Assembly: GCA_003216755.1 (NCBI GenBank)
Contig: QCIJ01000003.1
Location: 1-64,000 of the forward strand
Length of the DNA: 64,000 nt
DNA from: Prochlorococcus sp. AG-402-K22
GTDB lineage: Bacteria; Cyanobacteriota; Cyanobacteriia; PCC-6307; Cyanobiaceae
Reading direction: 5' to 3'
Below, one piece after another: positions 48,401 through 58,115 of this stretch. The position numbers and the translations under genes were made by a program. Below the pieces are notes generated by a model that worked only from the letters and a program-made list of their open reading frames with translations, was not told where the DNA came from and searched no databases. The stretch's first letter is position 1. Every line of letters begins with the position of its first letter.

Positions 48401-48549
48401 ACAAATATCCTATTGAAAATTCTTAGATAAATCTTATCAAGTTAAAATTTTTTTTTCATAAGGTCTTACAGAGTTATTAAAAAAAATCATGAAAATCGAC
48501 CTTCACGGCTTAGAATGTTAACAAATCAAAACTTCATTAAGGTATTTTC

Positions 48550-49587
48550 TTGGAAACACACGTAGAGAGAATCTCAAATCTTCAAGACATAAAAAAAGCC
48601 AAATTAGATCGAGAGACCGGATTATTTCTTTATGAGGATATGATACTTGGTAGAAGATTCGAAGATAAGTGTGCAGAGATGTACTACAGGGGGAAAATGT
48701 TTGGTTTCGTTCATTTATATAACGGTCAAGAAGCTATAAGTACTGGAATAATTGGTGCCATGAAAAAGAAACATGATTGGTTTTGTAGTACTTACCGCGA
48801 TCATGTCCATGCACTAAGTGCAGGTGTTCCCTCTTTTGAAGTAATGAGTGAGCTTTTTGGAAAAGCTACAGGCTGTAGTAAAGGCCGAGGGGGTTCCATG
48901 CACTTATTTTCAAGAGAGCATCACTTATTGGGAGGATATGCTTTTATTGGGGAAGGAATTCCCGTTGCTTTAGGAGCAGCCTTTTCAAGTAAATATAAAA
49001 AAGAAGTTGCTGGCAATAATAGTAGTGATGCCGTAACTGCTGCATTCTTTGGAGATGGGACTTGCAATAATGGACAATTTTTTGAATGTTTAAATATGGC
49101 CCAATTATGGAAATTACCCATACTTTTTGTTGTTGAGAATAATAAATGGGCTATTGGTATGGCACACGATAGAGCAACTAGTAATCCTGAAATATGGAGA
49201 AAAGCTTCTGCTTTTGGGATGCATGGTGAAGAAGTTGATGGGATGGATGTATTAGCAGTAAGAGGAGCAGCGCAAAGAGCAATTGAGCGAGCTAGAGCAG
49301 GAGAAGGGCCTACTCTTTTAGAATGCTTGACCTATAGATACAGAGGGCACTCTCTTGCAGATCCTGATGAATTAAGGTCTGAGAAAGAGAAGGAGTTTTG
49401 GGGGAAAAGAGATCCTATTAAGAAATTAGCTCAAGAAATTATTGAGGGTAAATTCGCAACTGAAGAAGAATTAAAAAATATTGAAAAGAAAATAGATTCA
49501 GAGATATCTGAGTCGGTTAAAAATGCCTTAAAAGCTCCTGAACCACCTTCACAAGAATTGACCAAATATATTTGGGCCGAAGATTAG
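48550..49587 (+). CDS. pdhA: Pyruvate dehydrogenase E1 component, alpha subunit
   Basis: The 345-residue protein begins with TTG and shows the E1-alpha motifs [44 protein letters not shown] and the TPP-binding [12 protein letters not shown]...NN segment, plus the phosphorylation-loop-like region [16 protein letters not shown]. With E1-beta, E2 and E3 (lpdA at 58116) it makes acetyl-CoA. It ends one base before the convergent sigma-factor gene. Confidence 0.96.
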   Translation: METHVERISNLQDIKKAKLDRETGLFLYEDMILGRRFEDKCAEMYYRGKMFGFVHLYNGQEAISTGIIGAMKKKHDWFCSTYRDHVHALSAGVPSFEVMSELFGKATGCSKGRGGSMHLFSREHHLLGGYAFIGEGIPVALGAAFSSKYKKEVAGNNSSDAVTAAFFGDGTCNNGQFFECLNMAQLWKLPILFVVENNKWAIGMAHDRATSNPEIWRKASAFGMHGEEVDGMDVLAVRGAAQRAIERARAGEGPTLLECLTYRYRGHSLADPDELRSEKEKEFWGKRDPIKKLAQEIIEGKFATEEELKNIEKKIDSEISESVKNALKAPEPPSQELTKYIWAED

Positions 49588-49588
49588 A

Positions 49589-50530
49589 TTATATGCCGCT
49601 TGGTAATTTCCTGGTTAAATTTCTTAATTTTCTTAATGCCTTAAGTTCGACTTGTCTTACTCTTTCCCTAGAAACTTCTAATAATCTTCCTATTTCAGCT
49701 AGTGTATGTCTCTCGTTTCCATCAAGGCCAAACCTTAATTTAAGAACATGTTGCTCTTGCTCGCTTAGATGACTTAACCACTTCCCAAGTTGCTCTTGAT
49801 GCATTTTTTGCTCAACTTGGTCTAAAGGCTCTTCATTATTGCTATCTGCAATTAAATCACCTAAAAAGCTCCTACCATCATCACCATTAACTGGAGCGTC
49901 TAAACTACTTGTTGATAAAGCTTGTCTTAAAACAGAATCTAATTCTTCTACATCAATTTCCATTGCTTCTGCAATTTCAATTCTGCTTGGCATTGCACCA
50001 AGTTTATGTGCTAAATCCCTACTGACTTTTCTTATAGATGCTAATCTTTCACTTAAATGAACTGGTAAACGTATCGTTCGTGATTGACAAGCTATTGCTC
50101 TTGTCATGCTTTGTCTAATCCACCAAAAAGCATAAGTAGAGAACTTATATCCTCTTGTAGGATCAAATTTTTCAACAGCCCTCTCTAAACCAAGAGAACC
50201 CTCTTGAACTAGATCAAGAAGTTCAAGTCCTTTCCCTTGGTATTTTTTTGCCACACTTACAACTAGTCTTAAATTAGCTTTCATCATTCTATCTTTTGCT
50301 CTTCTGCCAATTTTTATTGTTCTTTTTTGCTGAGTTGTAAATTCTTTAATCTTTTCATTTAATTGGCCGTCTTCTGTGAGAATCATCATTCTCTGAACTT
50401 GATTACCTAGTTCAATCTCCTCAGCAGGTGTAAGCAAAGGTACTCTACCGATATTCTGCAAATACCAACTAATAGGATCATTGCCTCTCTTTTTTTGTGG
50501 TTCTGCTTTTGCTGGTACTGATGAAACCAT
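49589..50530 (-). CDS. RNA polymerase sigma factor, RpoD-like group 2
   Basis: The 313-residue protein contains the sigma-70 regions 1.2 (DPISWYLQNIGRVPLLTPAEE), 2 (LLDLVQEGSLGLERAVEKFDPTRGYKFSTYAFWWIRQSMTRAIA) and 3-4 (RTIRLPVHLSER, HTLAEIGRLLEVSRERVRQVE). It is shorter than primary SigA (which has a long region 1.1) and so is likely a group 2 sigma factor (RpoD-related), used in light, nutrient or circadian regulation in cyanobacteria. Convergent with pdhA with one base between them. Confidence 0.92.
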   Translation of the reverse strand: MVSSVPAKAEPQKKRGNDPISWYLQNIGRVPLLTPAEEIELGNQVQRMMILTEDGQLNEKIKEFTTQQKRTIKIGRRAKDRMMKANLRLVVSVAKKYQGKGLELLDLVQEGSLGLERAVEKFDPTRGYKFSTYAFWWIRQSMTRAIACQSRTIRLPVHLSERLASIRKVSRDLAHKLGAMPSRIEIAEAMEIDVEELDSVLRQALSTSSLDAPVNGDDGRSFLGDLIADSNNEEPLDQVEQKMHQEQLGKWLSHLSEQEQHVLKLRFGLDGNERHTLAEIGRLLEVSRERVRQVELKALRKLRNLTRKLPSGI

Positions 50531-50669
50531 TTTTGGACCTGATAAGGTATTAAAACTTTCCTACATTTTTAGGGAAATAGCTCAATATTTAATGCGCGCT
50601 TCAGATTTCTACTAATATTTGTATATTTATGTGTTTAAAACTAGAAATAACTCTCTTAAATTGTTTCTT

Positions 50670-52235
50670 TCAAGATATTTGTCTCATTTTCCTGTTTCTC
50701 ATAATTTTTGATAATTCATCACCAATAGCAGATGCATTTGATCCACTTTTGCATTTTGATGCAGCAAATGAATGCAAAAGTACGTACTTAGCAAAAAAAT
50801 CAGTTGTTATATTTCTACAAAAGGTTAAATCAATCGCAGAACTTCCAGCTACAAATCCAGATAAAAGATCACCCAATCCAGCTCTAGCTGTCTGAGAATC
50901 TGTCCCACAAAGTTGCCATGCATTTTTATTGTCAGCAATTATGCTGTTAGCTCCTTTCAACAAAATACTAATATTAAATTTTTTTGCGGCTTTAACTGCT
51001 AATCCAACATTAGTTTCACATTTGATATTAGGGAATAACCTCAGAAATTCTTTATTATGGGGTGTGATCCATGTTTTAAATTTTCTCTCCAAAAAGAATT
51101 TTGATCCTAATTGAGATTCCGAAATTCTATTAAGTGCATCCGCATCCAATATCAATAAACCTTCAAAACCTATAAGAAAGTCTTTGGATTTTTGCCAATC
51201 ATTATTATCAATTCCTATTCCTGGACCTACAGCTAATGATTCATATGCACCTAGATCAATATTCTTTAATGCACTGAACAAAGATGCATTGCCATTTTGA
51301 TTGGATTGCATAGTTCCTTTTAAAACTATTTCTGGAGAAACTCGCCAAATAGATTCAGCAACTAACTCAGGAAGGACTGCAGAGATAAAACCGGCTCCAC
51401 TTGATATGGCGCCTTTTAAGGCTAAGTATGCAGCTCCTGGATATTTTTCACTTCCTGCAATTAATAATGTCGTGCCCCTTTTATATTTGTTGGAATTTTT
51501 TGGTAAAGAAGGTAGATCAATATTTTTTATATCTTTGTAAGTAAGCTTAAAAATCTTTTTATCAATTTTGGACAGTTTACTCGTAGGCATCCCAACATCT
51601 ATATGGTGCAATTCTCCAATAAAAGGTAAAGCAGAATCTTGGGTCAACCCAATCTTATGAAGACCAATGGCCAAGGTATAGTCTGCCTTTACTGCGTCAT
51701 CTAAAAAAGGCTCTCCTTTATCAGGACATAATCCTGTTGGAATATCAATACTTATTACCTTTCCAGATTTTTTATGAAATTTTTGATTAAACAGATTAAT
51801 TAATTTATCGTCAACTTTTCTTGTTTGATTATTACCAAAAACTGCATCAATCCAAAGCTCTTTACCATTTGCATCAGGAGGCTCTACTAATTTTGTGACA
51901 CCAATAGATGTAAGATAATTAAGGTGGTTATTTGTTAATGTTTTTTTCATCGGGAATGGACACCATATCTGAACATAAAAACCTTTCAAAAAAAGCTCTC
52001 TAGCTATTACTGCACCATCCCCGCCATTATGCCCAGGACCTATAAAAACAGTTATTCCATTCTTGAGAAGAGGTTTCTTTTTTAAGAGCCATCTACTAAT
52101 TTGGATACCAGCTTTTTCCATCAATGCTTCTTGTGGCATTCCATGAGAAAACATTTCTTTCTCTAATATCAACATTTGCTTTGAATCAACAATTAAATGT
52201 TCAGAGTCAATTGTTGGCCATACAATTTCGTTCAT
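50670..52235 (-). CDS. nnr: Bifunctional NAD(P)H-hydrate repair enzyme (epimerase and ADP-dependent dehydratase)
   Basis: The 521-residue protein joins an N-terminal epimerase (~1-220; GPGHNGGDGAVIARELF, then VISIDIPTGLCPDKG) and a C-terminal ribokinase-like dehydratase (~240-521; TLLIAGSEKYPGAAYLALKG, LAVGPGIGID, TARAGLGDLLSG). It repairs hydrated NAD(P)H. Both halves carry their expected motifs; the usual GTGD dehydratase motif is LGD here. Divergent from mnmA. Confidence 0.92.
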   Translation of the reverse strand: MNEIVWPTIDSEHLIVDSKQMLILEKEMFSHGMPQEALMEKAGIQISRWLLKKKPLLKNGITVFIGPGHNGGDGAVIARELFLKGFYVQIWCPFPMKKTLTNNHLNYLTSIGVTKLVEPPDANGKELWIDAVFGNNQTRKVDDKLINLFNQKFHKKSGKVISIDIPTGLCPDKGEPFLDDAVKADYTLAIGLHKIGLTQDSALPFIGELHHIDVGMPTSKLSKIDKKIFKLTYKDIKNIDLPSLPKNSNKYKRGTTLLIAGSEKYPGAAYLALKGAISSGAGFISAVLPELVAESIWRVSPEIVLKGTMQSNQNGNASLFSALKNIDLGAYESLAVGPGIGIDNNDWQKSKDFLIGFEGLLILDADALNRISESQLGSKFFLERKFKTWITPHNKEFLRLFPNIKCETNVGLAVKAAKKFNISILLKGANSIIADNKNAWQLCGTDSQTARAGLGDLLSGFVAGSSAIDLTFCRNITTDFFAKYVLLHSFAASKCKSGSNASAIGDELSKIMRNRKMRQIS

Positions 52236-52281
52236 AATGAGTACAAAGCAATTGAAGAACTGTTCAAAAATTTAAACTTCC

Positions 52282-53439
52282 ATGTTAAAGACACAAAAGG
52301 ATAAAAAATTAGAGAACTTTTTTTCTTCTAATAATAAAACTAAAAAGAAGAAAAATATTATTATAGGTCTTTCTGGTGGCGTAGATAGTTCCCTTTCAGC
52401 TGCTCTTCTTGTAGAAAGAGGCTGGAATGTTGAGGGACTAACTCTTTGGCTAATGAAAGGGCAAGGCTCCTGTTGTTCTGAAGGAATAGTAGACGCTGCT
52501 GGCCTTTGTGAAGATTTGGGAATTAATCATAAAATAATAGACTCAAGAGAAATTTTCGAAAGAGAGGTAATAAAAAAAACTACTGAAAGCTATGAGAAAG
52601 GATTCACTCCACTTCCATGTTCGATGTGCAACAAGAATGTCAAGTTTGAAGAGATGCTTAATTACGCAATTAACAAAAAAGACTTTACTCATATTGCGAC
52701 CGGACATTATGCAAGGATAAAAAAATCATCTTATGGTAAAACACTTGATTGCAAGAGCTTTGTATTTAAGGACTTCCTTCTTCTCAGAGGTGCTGACGAA
52801 AACAAAGACCAAAGTTATTTTCTTTATTCTCTTTCACAAGAAGTACTAAGCAGATTAGAATTTCCTCTTGGTGAAATGAAAAAAGAAGAAACAAGAAAGG
52901 AAGCTCTGAGATTAGGCCTTAGAACTGCTCAAAAACCAGAAAGCCAAGATTTATGTTTAGTTGAGCATTATGGATCAATGCAGAGATTTATCGACAAACA
53001 CATTGAACCCAAAGAAGGAGAAATTGTTCATGTAAATGGGAAAGTCCTAGGAACACACAATGGTATTCAGCACTTTACAGTAGGTCAAAGGAAAGGTTTA
53101 GGCATCGCTTGGCCGGAGCCATTATATGTAAAAAGTTTAGACAGGGTAAAAAACATAGTTTATGTAGCAGATAAAAGTTATCTATTTAATAGAGAAGCAA
53201 TAGTTAGTAAGGTAAATTGGGTTTCAATCGAAGAACCTAAACAAGAGATAGAAGTAGAGGCACAAATCAGGTATAGAAGTCATCCAGTAAAAGGAACTTT
53301 AATACCTTTGAAAAATTTAGATAATCCAACTACAACATTTAAATTAATTTTTGAAGAAAGTCAAAGTTCGGTAACACCCGGACAAGCTGCAGTTTTTTAT
53401 AAAGGAGAAATTTTATTAGGTGGCGGATTAATTAATTAA
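52282..53439 (+). CDS. mnmA: tRNA-specific 2-thiouridylase MnmA
   Basis: The 385-residue protein has the PP-loop [15 protein letters not shown], the first catalytic Cys region [13 protein letters not shown], the [14 protein letters not shown] loop, the second Cys in ESQDLCLVE and the C-terminal [13 protein letters not shown] and TPGQAAVFY elements. It makes 2-thiouridine at the wobble base of Lys, Glu and Gln tRNAs. Ends overlapping the convergent lnt gene by eight bases. Confidence 0.95.
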   Translation: MLKTQKDKKLENFFSSNNKTKKKKNIIIGLSGGVDSSLSAALLVERGWNVEGLTLWLMKGQGSCCSEGIVDAAGLCEDLGINHKIIDSREIFEREVIKKTTESYEKGFTPLPCSMCNKNVKFEEMLNYAINKKDFTHIATGHYARIKKSSYGKTLDCKSFVFKDFLLLRGADENKDQSYFLYSLSQEVLSRLEFPLGEMKKEETRKEALRLGLRTAQKPESQDLCLVEHYGSMQRFIDKHIEPKEGEIVHVNGKVLGTHNGIQHFTVGQRKGLGIAWPEPLYVKSLDRVKNIVYVADKSYLFNREAIVSKVNWVSIEEPKQEIEVEAQIRYRSHPVKGTLIPLKNLDNPTTTFKLIFEESQSSVTPGQAAVFYKGEILLGGGLIN

Positions 53440-54919
53440 TTTTCCAAAAGAAATTTAATCCCATAAAAAATATAAACAATAACAAAATAGGTTTATCTCC
53501 AAATTTTGTAAAGAAGGTCCTGTCGGATGAAAAATTAGGGAAAACTACTTTATTTTGCTCCACATTTAAATCTAAAAGTTGAATTATTTTCCCATCATCT
53601 TTAACTAAACCCGAAGGACCAGTGTTAGATACAAGTAGATTATCTTTTTTATTTTCAATACTTCTTAACCTAGACAAAGATAGGAATTGATTATACAGCT
53701 TAATAGGATAGGGATCTAAATTTGCTGCAGTTATAATTAGTTTTGCACCGCTATTAATAGCCTTTCTTATTTTCAATCCATCACTAATTTCATAACAAAT
53801 AGCCACTGCTAATGGGGGAGTAAATTTAGGATCGAAATATCTTGAATCAGATCCTGATTGAATTCCTCCTACTGCAGATAATCCTCTTGAAAAACTATCT
53901 AGAAATCTAGGTATTTTTTCACCTAATGGAACAAGTCTATTTTTATCTATAAATGAGGTAAAAGATTTATCTCCAATTTGAAATCCGAGTAAAGAACTTC
54001 TTAACTCATTATTAGAATTTCTGAAACCTCCTGCCAAGCTATTAACCTTAAAGCCTTTAGATAAATAAAAATTATTATATAGAGTCCCTTCAGGAGCAAC
54101 GAGAAGTTTTACTTGATTAGCTAAAGCATACTTTTGAGCGATATATTGTTTTTCTTTAATAAATTCATCATCTATTTTTAATTTTTCTCTTGTTGGGATG
54201 TTGGTTTGCCAAATAGCCACAGGATATTCATAATTTCTTTTAATTGGCGTTATTAAACCCCCAAATAGATGTAAGAAAAAAATAATAAAAAGTCCGAAAA
54301 TAAATATTTTTTTAAAATGAAGTTTTCTTCTCCATCTACCGTGACTAAAAAATATCCAAAATCCAATCAATATTTGTAATACGCATAAACCACTTGCGCC
54401 AATCCATCTTGCCAAACCAGCAAGATAAATATCACCTGGAATAAGACTCTCGCCTAAACCTATCCAAAAAAAAGGTGTTTGAGAAAGTATCAATTCGCCA
54501 ATCCCCCAGGTCAAAGACAAAAAAAATACTTTTACTGTTAAAGGTAATATTTTCATTTTAAAAACATCCTCTTTCCACAGAATAATTTCAACTAACAAAC
54601 CCCATAAATAAACTAATAACCCACCAAGAAAAGCACAAAATAATAATATTGAAATGGTGATTATTAAACTTGCAAACCATGAAAAACCTAGCCATGTTAG
54701 GGGATGAAGATCATAAAGCCAAGAATGACTAATCAAGATAAAGAAAAAACCCCAACAAAAATTTGCGATCCTTCTTTCACTTCCCTTCCATAAAATAAAT
54801 AATGATATAGGCATAAAAATCAGCCAAAAATGGGTTGCAACAGAAATTCCTCCTAAGATGCCACCTAAACATGGGTAAAAATATTGTTTTAGACTTTTAA
54901 CTTGAGTTGGGATTAACAA
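53432..54919 (-). CDS. lnt: Apolipoprotein N-acyltransferase
   Basis: The 495-residue protein has about six to seven N-terminal membrane helices, then the nitrilase domain: catalytic Glu in LVAPEGTLY, Lys in the VPLGEKIPR region and Cys in [10 protein letters not shown]. It N-acylates lipoproteins at the periplasmic face. Convergent with mnmA. Confidence 0.93.
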   Translation of the reverse strand: MLIPTQVKSLKQYFYPCLGGILGGISVATHFWLIFMPISLFILWKGSERRIANFCWGFFFILISHSWLYDLHPLTWLGFSWFASLIITISILLFCAFLGGLLVYLWGLLVEIILWKEDVFKMKILPLTVKVFFLSLTWGIGELILSQTPFFWIGLGESLIPGDIYLAGLARWIGASGLCVLQILIGFWIFFSHGRWRRKLHFKKIFIFGLFIIFFLHLFGGLITPIKRNYEYPVAIWQTNIPTREKLKIDDEFIKEKQYIAQKYALANQVKLLVAPEGTLYNNFYLSKGFKVNSLAGGFRNSNNELRSSLLGFQIGDKSFTSFIDKNRLVPLGEKIPRFLDSFSRGLSAVGGIQSGSDSRYFDPKFTPPLAVAICYEISDGLKIRKAINSGAKLIITAANLDPYPIKLYNQFLSLSRLRSIENKKDNLLVSNTGPSGLVKDDGKIIQLLDLNVEQNKVVFPNFSSDRTFFTKFGDKPILLLFIFFMGLNFFWKIN

Positions 54920-55004
54920 ACTAAAATTTCAAATTAAATTTCAAATAACCCATTTATTGTACCTTTATTCTGTAGTATTGTTTCTAGTAACTTTCAAAAT
55001 CTAG

Positions 55005-55577
55005 GTGAAAGAAGTCTTTATTAGTTTTGCAGTTTTTGTTTTTTGTGTTTCATTAACTATTTTCAGTCAATTTAATTCACCTCAAGTTGTTAATGCTGCT
55101 GAATCAGAAACTCAGTCAATTCAAAAAACACCTGTTGCAAAATCATCAAATATTTCAAATAATAATTTATTTGAACTAGACCCATCAGATCCAAATCCTA
55201 TACTTTTTGCTATGGCAGAAGAAACACCATCAGACAGCAATTCAAGGACTACAGATAGTGGTCTAATTATTGCAGATATAATAAATGGGGAGGGTGATGA
55301 AGCCACTGCTGGGCAAACAGTTACTGTAAATTACACAGGAACTTTAGAAGACGGGACACAATTTGATACCAGTATCGGAAGAGCTCCATTCAGCTTTCCC
55401 TTGGGTGCTGGACGAGTAATTAAAGGTTGGGACGAAGGTGTAACAGGCATGAAAGTTGGAGGTAAAAGAAAATTGACAATACCTCCGGAACTTGGATATG
55501 GATCGAGAGGAGCAGGAAATGTAATACCTGCTAATGCTACTTTAATATTTGAAGTTGAATTATTAAAAGTCAATTAA
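55005..55577 (+). CDS. FKBP-type peptidyl-prolyl isomerase, exported
   Basis: The 190-residue protein begins with GTG, then a signal sequence ending at VVNAAES, then an FKBP domain (~95-190): [54 protein letters not shown] and [15 protein letters not shown]. It should accelerate proline isomerisation in the periplasm or lumen. Located directly upstream of sodN on the same strand; the gap is ~80 bases. Confidence 0.92.
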   Translation: MKEVFISFAVFVFCVSLTIFSQFNSPQVVNAAESETQSIQKTPVAKSSNISNNNLFELDPSDPNPILFAMAEETPSDSNSRTTDSGLIIADIINGEGDEATAGQTVTVNYTGTLEDGTQFDTSIGRAPFSFPLGAGRVIKGWDEGVTGMKVGGKRKLTIPPELGYGSRGAGNVIPANATLIFEVELLKVN

Positions 55578-55655
55578 ATTAAGTAAGAAAAATATCTAAG
55601 ACTTTTCAATTTAGTTAATCTCCAAGTATTATATTAGTAATATCAAATATTTGAA

Positions 55656-56129
55656 ATGTTAAGTAAATTCATCAATTCTTTTCTAAATAAAAAATGCCCA
55701 TTGTCAGTCCATGCTCACTGTGATGGACCTTGTGGTGTTTACGACCCAGCCTCTACGAGAGTTGCAGCTGAAGCAGTTTTATCAATGACAAAAAAACTTA
55801 TTGCATTAGAAGCTCCTTCTAGCACTGATTCAGCAGAGTGGGCTTCATACAGTAATACATTTTCTAGATATGTTGCAGTTAAAGAAGAGCAAGCAAAAGA
55901 AACAAAGAAAGAAATTCTAATTTTATGGACAGATTACTTTAAACCAGTTCACTTAGAAACTTATCCAGACTTACATGAAACTATTTGGAAGGCTGCCAAA
56001 TTATGCAGCTCCTGTAAAGTTAATATTGACTTAGCTCAAGCTGAAGAACTCATGAGTTATGTAGAAAAGATTCATAGTATTTTCTGGGCTTCAAAAGGAA
56101 GATCAGACGCTTTTGTAAAAGCTAGTTAA
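55656..56129 (+). CDS. sodN: Nickel superoxide dismutase
   Basis: The 157-residue precursor has a ~20-residue propeptide ending SVHA and then the nickel hook HCDGPCGVYDP (His21, Cys22 and Cys26 of the precursor; after cleavage His1, Cys2 and Cys6 are the Ni ligands). The rest is the NiSOD helical bundle, with TDYFKPVHLETYPDLHE. NiSOD is the only SOD of this type in open-ocean cyanobacteria, saving iron. Maturation needs the peptidase encoded next door. Confidence 0.97.
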   Translation: MLSKFINSFLNKKCPLSVHAHCDGPCGVYDPASTRVAAEAVLSMTKKLIALEAPSSTDSAEWASYSNTFSRYVAVKEEQAKETKKEILILWTDYFKPVHLETYPDLHETIWKAAKLCSSCKVNIDLAQAEELMSYVEKIHSIFWASKGRSDAFVKAS

Positions 56130-56152
56130 CCAGAATTATTTTCAAAAGTTTT

Positions 56153-56530
56153 ATTGATTTTATTTTATTTTTTTTAGGTTTAAGAAAAACTGCCATTATT
56201 AATGGTAAATCGATGTTACCTTACCTAAAAGAGGGGGATATTGTATTTTTTAAACAATATAAAAAGAATAAATCAATACTTAAAAATCGACAAATAGTTA
56301 TTTTTAATCATCCACTTAAAAACAAAAACCTAATAAAAAGAATAAATTCAGTAAATCAAAATAATATTGAAGTTATTGGAGACAATATTGAATTAAGCGA
56401 AGATAGTAATAAATTTGGATTAATCAACAAAGAAAAAATAATTGGGATTGTCACCTCTAAATTAATTATTCCTAAATTAAAAAATTTTTTAATTCAAAAA
56501 AACAGAAACACTTCTTTGAATCCAAAATAA
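56153..56530 (+). CDS. sodX: NiSOD maturation peptidase SodX (signal peptidase I-like), start uncertain
   Basis: The conserved S26-peptidase start IINGKSMLPYLKEGD has its catalytic Ser-Met pair at codons just before and at 56213, so the first in-frame ATG (56213) would remove the catalytic Ser. The frame is open back to 56126 without ATG, GTG or TTG; I place the start at ATT 56153 (IDFILFFLGLRKTA), which matches the usual hydrophobic N-terminus, giving Ser20 and Lys62 (NLIKRI) as the dyad. This gene, 24 bases after sodN, would cleave the SodN propeptide. It overlaps the convergent transporter by 42 bases. Confidence 0.8.
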   Translation: MDFILFFLGLRKTAIINGKSMLPYLKEGDIVFFKQYKKNKSILKNRQIVIFNHPLKNKNLIKRINSVNQNNIEVIGDNIELSEDSNKFGLINKEKIIGIVTSKLIIPKLKNFLIQKNRNTSLNPK

Positions 56531-57160
56531 TCCCAAAGAAAAGGAAAGCCCTCCTGCTACAGCTATTAATCTTTTAATAAATTTTTGACTTGCTTTAAAG
56601 GTGGTAAAAGATATTAAAAAAGTAAAAAGATTCATACTTATTAGTGAACCAATCAAATATGAAATCAAATATAAGCAAGCGCTTTTTAAAGGTAGTGCTA
56701 AAGAAGGAAGAACTGCAAGAAAATGTGAACCTCCAGCTATACCGTGTAGCAAGCCTAAACCAGTCAAAGCATGTGAGTGCTTATTATTAGTTTTTTGTTC
56801 CTTAACATGAAAGTGAAAGTGACGATGGGCAATTCCATTCTCATGCTTATGGGAATGCGAGTGGATCCTTAATTGAAAAGAATTTTTTATCGCAAATACC
56901 CCAACAATTAGAAGAGAAATTCCAACTAGAAATTCGGCAATATTAGAAAATTTGTTTAATGGCGTAATATCCTTAATAAAAATTGCTAGAAAAGCTAACA
57001 AGAGGACACCTGAAGAGTGTCCTAAGCCCCATGAGAAACTATTTTTAAGAGCTTTTTGGGGATTATTAATCGCTGCTGGTACAATTGCAATCAGATGATC
57101 AGCGCCACTAACTACATGCACAAATCCTGCAACTATACCTGTTAAAATTACAGCCTGCAT
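56489..57160 (-). CDS. Nickel/cobalt transporter-like membrane protein (UreH/HupE-like, SodT type)
   Basis: About 223 residues with ~6 helices, opening with VHVVSGADHLIAIVPAA and SWGLGHSSGVLLL (His-rich metal motifs in helices 1 and 2), a central histidine-rich loop (about 12 His between HSHSHKH and HRHFHFH) and LGLLHGIAGGSHFLAVLP. This fits Ni/Co transporters of the UreH/HupE type found next to sodN in marine cyanobacteria. I chose ATG at 57160 over an upstream TTG at 57175. Convergent overlap with sodX. Confidence 0.75.
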   Translation of the reverse strand: MQAVILTGIVAGFVHVVSGADHLIAIVPAAINNPQKALKNSFSWGLGHSSGVLLLAFLAIFIKDITPLNKFSNIAEFLVGISLLIVGVFAIKNSFQLRIHSHSHKHENGIAHRHFHFHVKEQKTNNKHSHALTGLGLLHGIAGGSHFLAVLPSLALPLKSACLYLISYLIGSLISMNLFTFLISFTTFKASQKFIKRLIAVAGGLSFSLGLFWIQRSVSVFLN

Positions 57161-57206
57161 ATATATTCTGTACAACTTTGTTTATTCAATTTTATAGCAC
57201 GATTTG

Positions 57207-57227
57207 AACTCAATATTAAATTGAGTT
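57207..57227. terminator. AT-rich hairpin at the trpC stop
   Basis: An 8-base perfect stem (AACTCAAT/ATTGAGTT) with a 5-base loop contains the trpC stop codon. It lacks a following T-run on the minus strand, so it may be a weak terminator or an mRNA 3'-end stabiliser. Confidence 0.35.
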
Positions 57228-58103
57228 AAATAATTTCTTGAACGATTGTTCAATATCAGTTTCTCTCATAAAAGTTTCACCAATTAATACTCCCTTGATT
57301 CCAATAGATCTAAGCAATTCTAAATCTTCGGCATAATTAATTCCAGATTCACTTATGGGAATAATATTTTGTTTTAAAAATATATCTGCATATGTATGCA
57401 TCAATTCTATTGATGTTTTTAAATCCGTTTTAAAAGTCTTTAAGTCCCTATTATTTATTCCAATCAAATTAAAAGATTTGAACTTTAGAATCCTTTCTAA
57501 TTCATTAGAGTTATGGACTTCAACAAGAACACTCATCTTTAAATTATCAGCTATTTTCTTTAAATAAATTAAATCGTCATCACTTAAAATCGCAGCGATT
57601 AATAATATTGCATCAGCACCAGATACCCTTGCTTTATAAATCTGATAAGCAGAAATAATAAAATCTTTGCAGAGTAGAGGGAGATTAGTTGATCTCCTTA
57701 CAGTTTCGAGTATTTCATAACTACCTTGAAAAAACCTTTTATCTGTAAGTACTGAGATACATGATGCTCCTAATCTTTCATAACAAATTGCTATGTTTTC
57801 AGGGTTAAAATCTTTTCTAATAACTCCTTTACTCGGACTAGCTTTTTTTATTTCAGCAATAACTCCTGGTTTTATTTTTGACTCCAAGATATTTTTGTAA
57901 AAATCTTTGGGAGTAGGAAGTTTTTCAATCTTTTTGATGAGATCTTCTAAAGAGACTGTTTTTTTAAAATTCTTAATTTCAATATCCTTGTGCCATATAA
58001 TTTCTTCCAGAATATTTTTTGCTTGTGCTTCTCTATGAGGTACAGCATATTCTAAATTTTCTACCCTTACTGTTGGATTTGGTGGCCTGCGTCTTATCTC
58101 CAT
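57216..58103 (-). CDS. trpC: Indole-3-glycerol phosphate synthase
   Basis: The 295-residue protein has a ~35-residue N-terminal extension ([21 protein letters not shown]) typical of cyanobacteria, then the TIM-barrel: [15 protein letters not shown] (catalytic Glu/Lys), [44 protein letters not shown] and SESGI. It closes the indole ring in Trp synthesis. It lies 12 bases after lpdA. Confidence 0.95.
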   Translation of the reverse strand: MEIRRRPPNPTVRVENLEYAVPHREAQAKNILEEIIWHKDIEIKNFKKTVSLEDLIKKIEKLPTPKDFYKNILESKIKPGVIAEIKKASPSKGVIRKDFNPENIAICYERLGASCISVLTDKRFFQGSYEILETVRRSTNLPLLCKDFIISAYQIYKARVSGADAILLIAAILSDDDLIYLKKIADNLKMSVLVEVHNSNELERILKFKSFNLIGINNRDLKTFKTDLKTSIELMHTYADIFLKQNIIPISESGINYAEDLELLRSIGIKGVLIGETFMRETDIEQSFKKLFNSI

Positions 58104-58115
58104 TAATTTTAGATA

